From the NCBI GenBank assembly GCA_963692995.1, contig OY843611.1, positions 992,001 to 1,056,000 on the forward strand: a DNA stretch of 64,000 nucleotides. Reading direction: 5' to 3'. Shown here piece by piece: positions 63,632 to 64,000 of this stretch (its first letter is position 1; every line of letters begins with the position of its first letter). Source of the stretch: Bin87 sp963692995. GTDB lineage: Bacteria > Chloroflexota > Dehalococcoidia > Lucifugimonadales > UBA3495. The notes beneath the pieces were generated by a model. It was not told where the DNA came from. It ran no database searches and saw only the letters and a list, made by a program, of their open reading frames with translations. The position numbers and the translations under genes are program-made.

Positions 63632-64000
63632 CTATTCGCGCGCTTCGCTCCATATCTCGGCGATGGCATCGGCCAGCCTGATGCAGTCCGCCGCCGGACG
63701 CAGGCCGATCCGTATGCAATCCGGCAGTCCGAAGGATGCGCAGTCCCGCACAAACAACCCCCGGCGGGCCAGTTGGTCACGCAATCTTCCCGCGTCGCCA
63801 ACTTGGGCCAGCACAAAGTTTGCCTCTGTCGGGTAGCAGCGCAGGCCCGTGGCTTCGAGCCGTTCGACTACACACTCACGGGAAGCCGCCACCGCCTGCC
63901 GCGCCTTCTCCAGGTAGCCACCGGCCTTCAGCGCCACTATTCCCGCGGCTTGCGCCAACCCGTTGACGCTCCAATCCGGTTGCAGCGCGGCCAGGCGTTG
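63632..64000 (-). CDS. CobD/HisC-like aminotransferase, 5' truncated at the window end
   Basis: Open to the last base; about 122 C-terminal residues of a fold-type I PLP enzyme. WSVNGLAQAAGIVAL, PTEANFVLAQV and RRGLFVRDCASFGLPDCIRIGLR are seen. The last of these, with VRDC.SFGLP, is typical of L-threonine-O-3-phosphate decarboxylase (CobD) more than of histidinol-phosphate aminotransferase. The PLP-binding Lys is outside the window. With the CobC-like phosphatase next to it, a role in cobalamin side-chain synthesis is inferred. Confidence 0.75.
   Translation of the reverse strand, partial: QRLAALQPDWSVNGLAQAAGIVALKAGGYLEKARQAVAASRECVVERLEATGLRCYPTEANFVLAQVGDAGRLRDQLARRGLFVRDCASFGLPDCIRIGLRPAADCIRLADAIAEIWSEARE

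Overview
The window is GC-rich, gene-dense bacterial chromosome with no rRNA, tRNA, phage or insertion sequence visible. The gene mix suggests an uncultured Chloroflexota lineage of the SAR202/Dehalococcoidia type. It includes several luciferase-like flavin oxidoreductases, CaiB/BaiF CoA-transferases, acyl-CoA ligases, an HpaB-type hydroxylase, an orphan xanthine-dehydrogenase large subunit, a futalosine-route MqnA, Uma2 proteins, small retropepsin-like proteins and P/T-rich surface metalloproteases. This assignment is inference from gene content; no marker gene is present to prove it.

Layout. 0-8.2 kb: truncated SppA protease with two coupled envelope proteins, a gluzincin protease, mqnA, a MetF-like reductase and two small hypotheticals. 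8.2-12.1 kb: a coiled-coil membrane protein built from 11- and 18-residue repeats, a xanthine-dehydrogenase-type molybdoenzyme and a Nudix hydrolase. 12.1-19.8 kb: two near-duplicate peptide-ABC binding lipoproteins, each behind its own strong promoter, two permeases and a membrane-anchored PQQ-type beta-propeller; no ABC ATPase is present. 19.9-35 kb: Tam-like methyltransferase, epimerase, flavin oxidoreductase, a tandem-fused esterase, two Uma2 proteins, a class III aminotransferase, MOSC protein, HpaB-like hydroxylase, alpha/beta hydrolase, HEPN-TPR protein and acetyl-CoA synthetase. 35-43.3 kb: a metalloprotease-LRR lipoprotein, an MFS exporter, DUF2306 protein, two CoA-transferases (one coupled to a 52-residue membrane peptide) and a cyclase-family hydrolase.

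43.4-47 kb is a defence-like island. It holds a tandem PaREP1 pair, a DNA methyltransferase fused to an HNH nuclease but interrupted by one in-frame TAA, and an overlapping three-gene operon of a HEPN-like protein, an antitoxin and a ParE/RelE-type toxin. 47-57.9 kb: MFS transporter, two flavin oxidoreductases, acyl-CoA ligase with a TIM-barrel partner, etfBA bracketed by REP/BIME-like hairpins, aldo/keto reductase and two aspartyl-protease-like proteins. 58-60.4 kb: a visibly AT-richer PmeII-type restriction-modification operon. 60.5-64 kb: TatD, Tag-like and DUF1802 genes in one operon, a VOC protein, and a histidine phosphatase beside a truncated CobD/HisC-like aminotransferase, which suggests cobalamin synthesis.

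The metabolic genes fit a heterotroph that takes up peptides or other organic solutes and activates and oxidises organic acids through CoA esters. ETF would collect electrons and menaquinone would be the quinone. The most unusual material is the defence-like island, above all the interrupted methyltransferase-HNH fusion and the HEPN-antitoxin-toxin operon.
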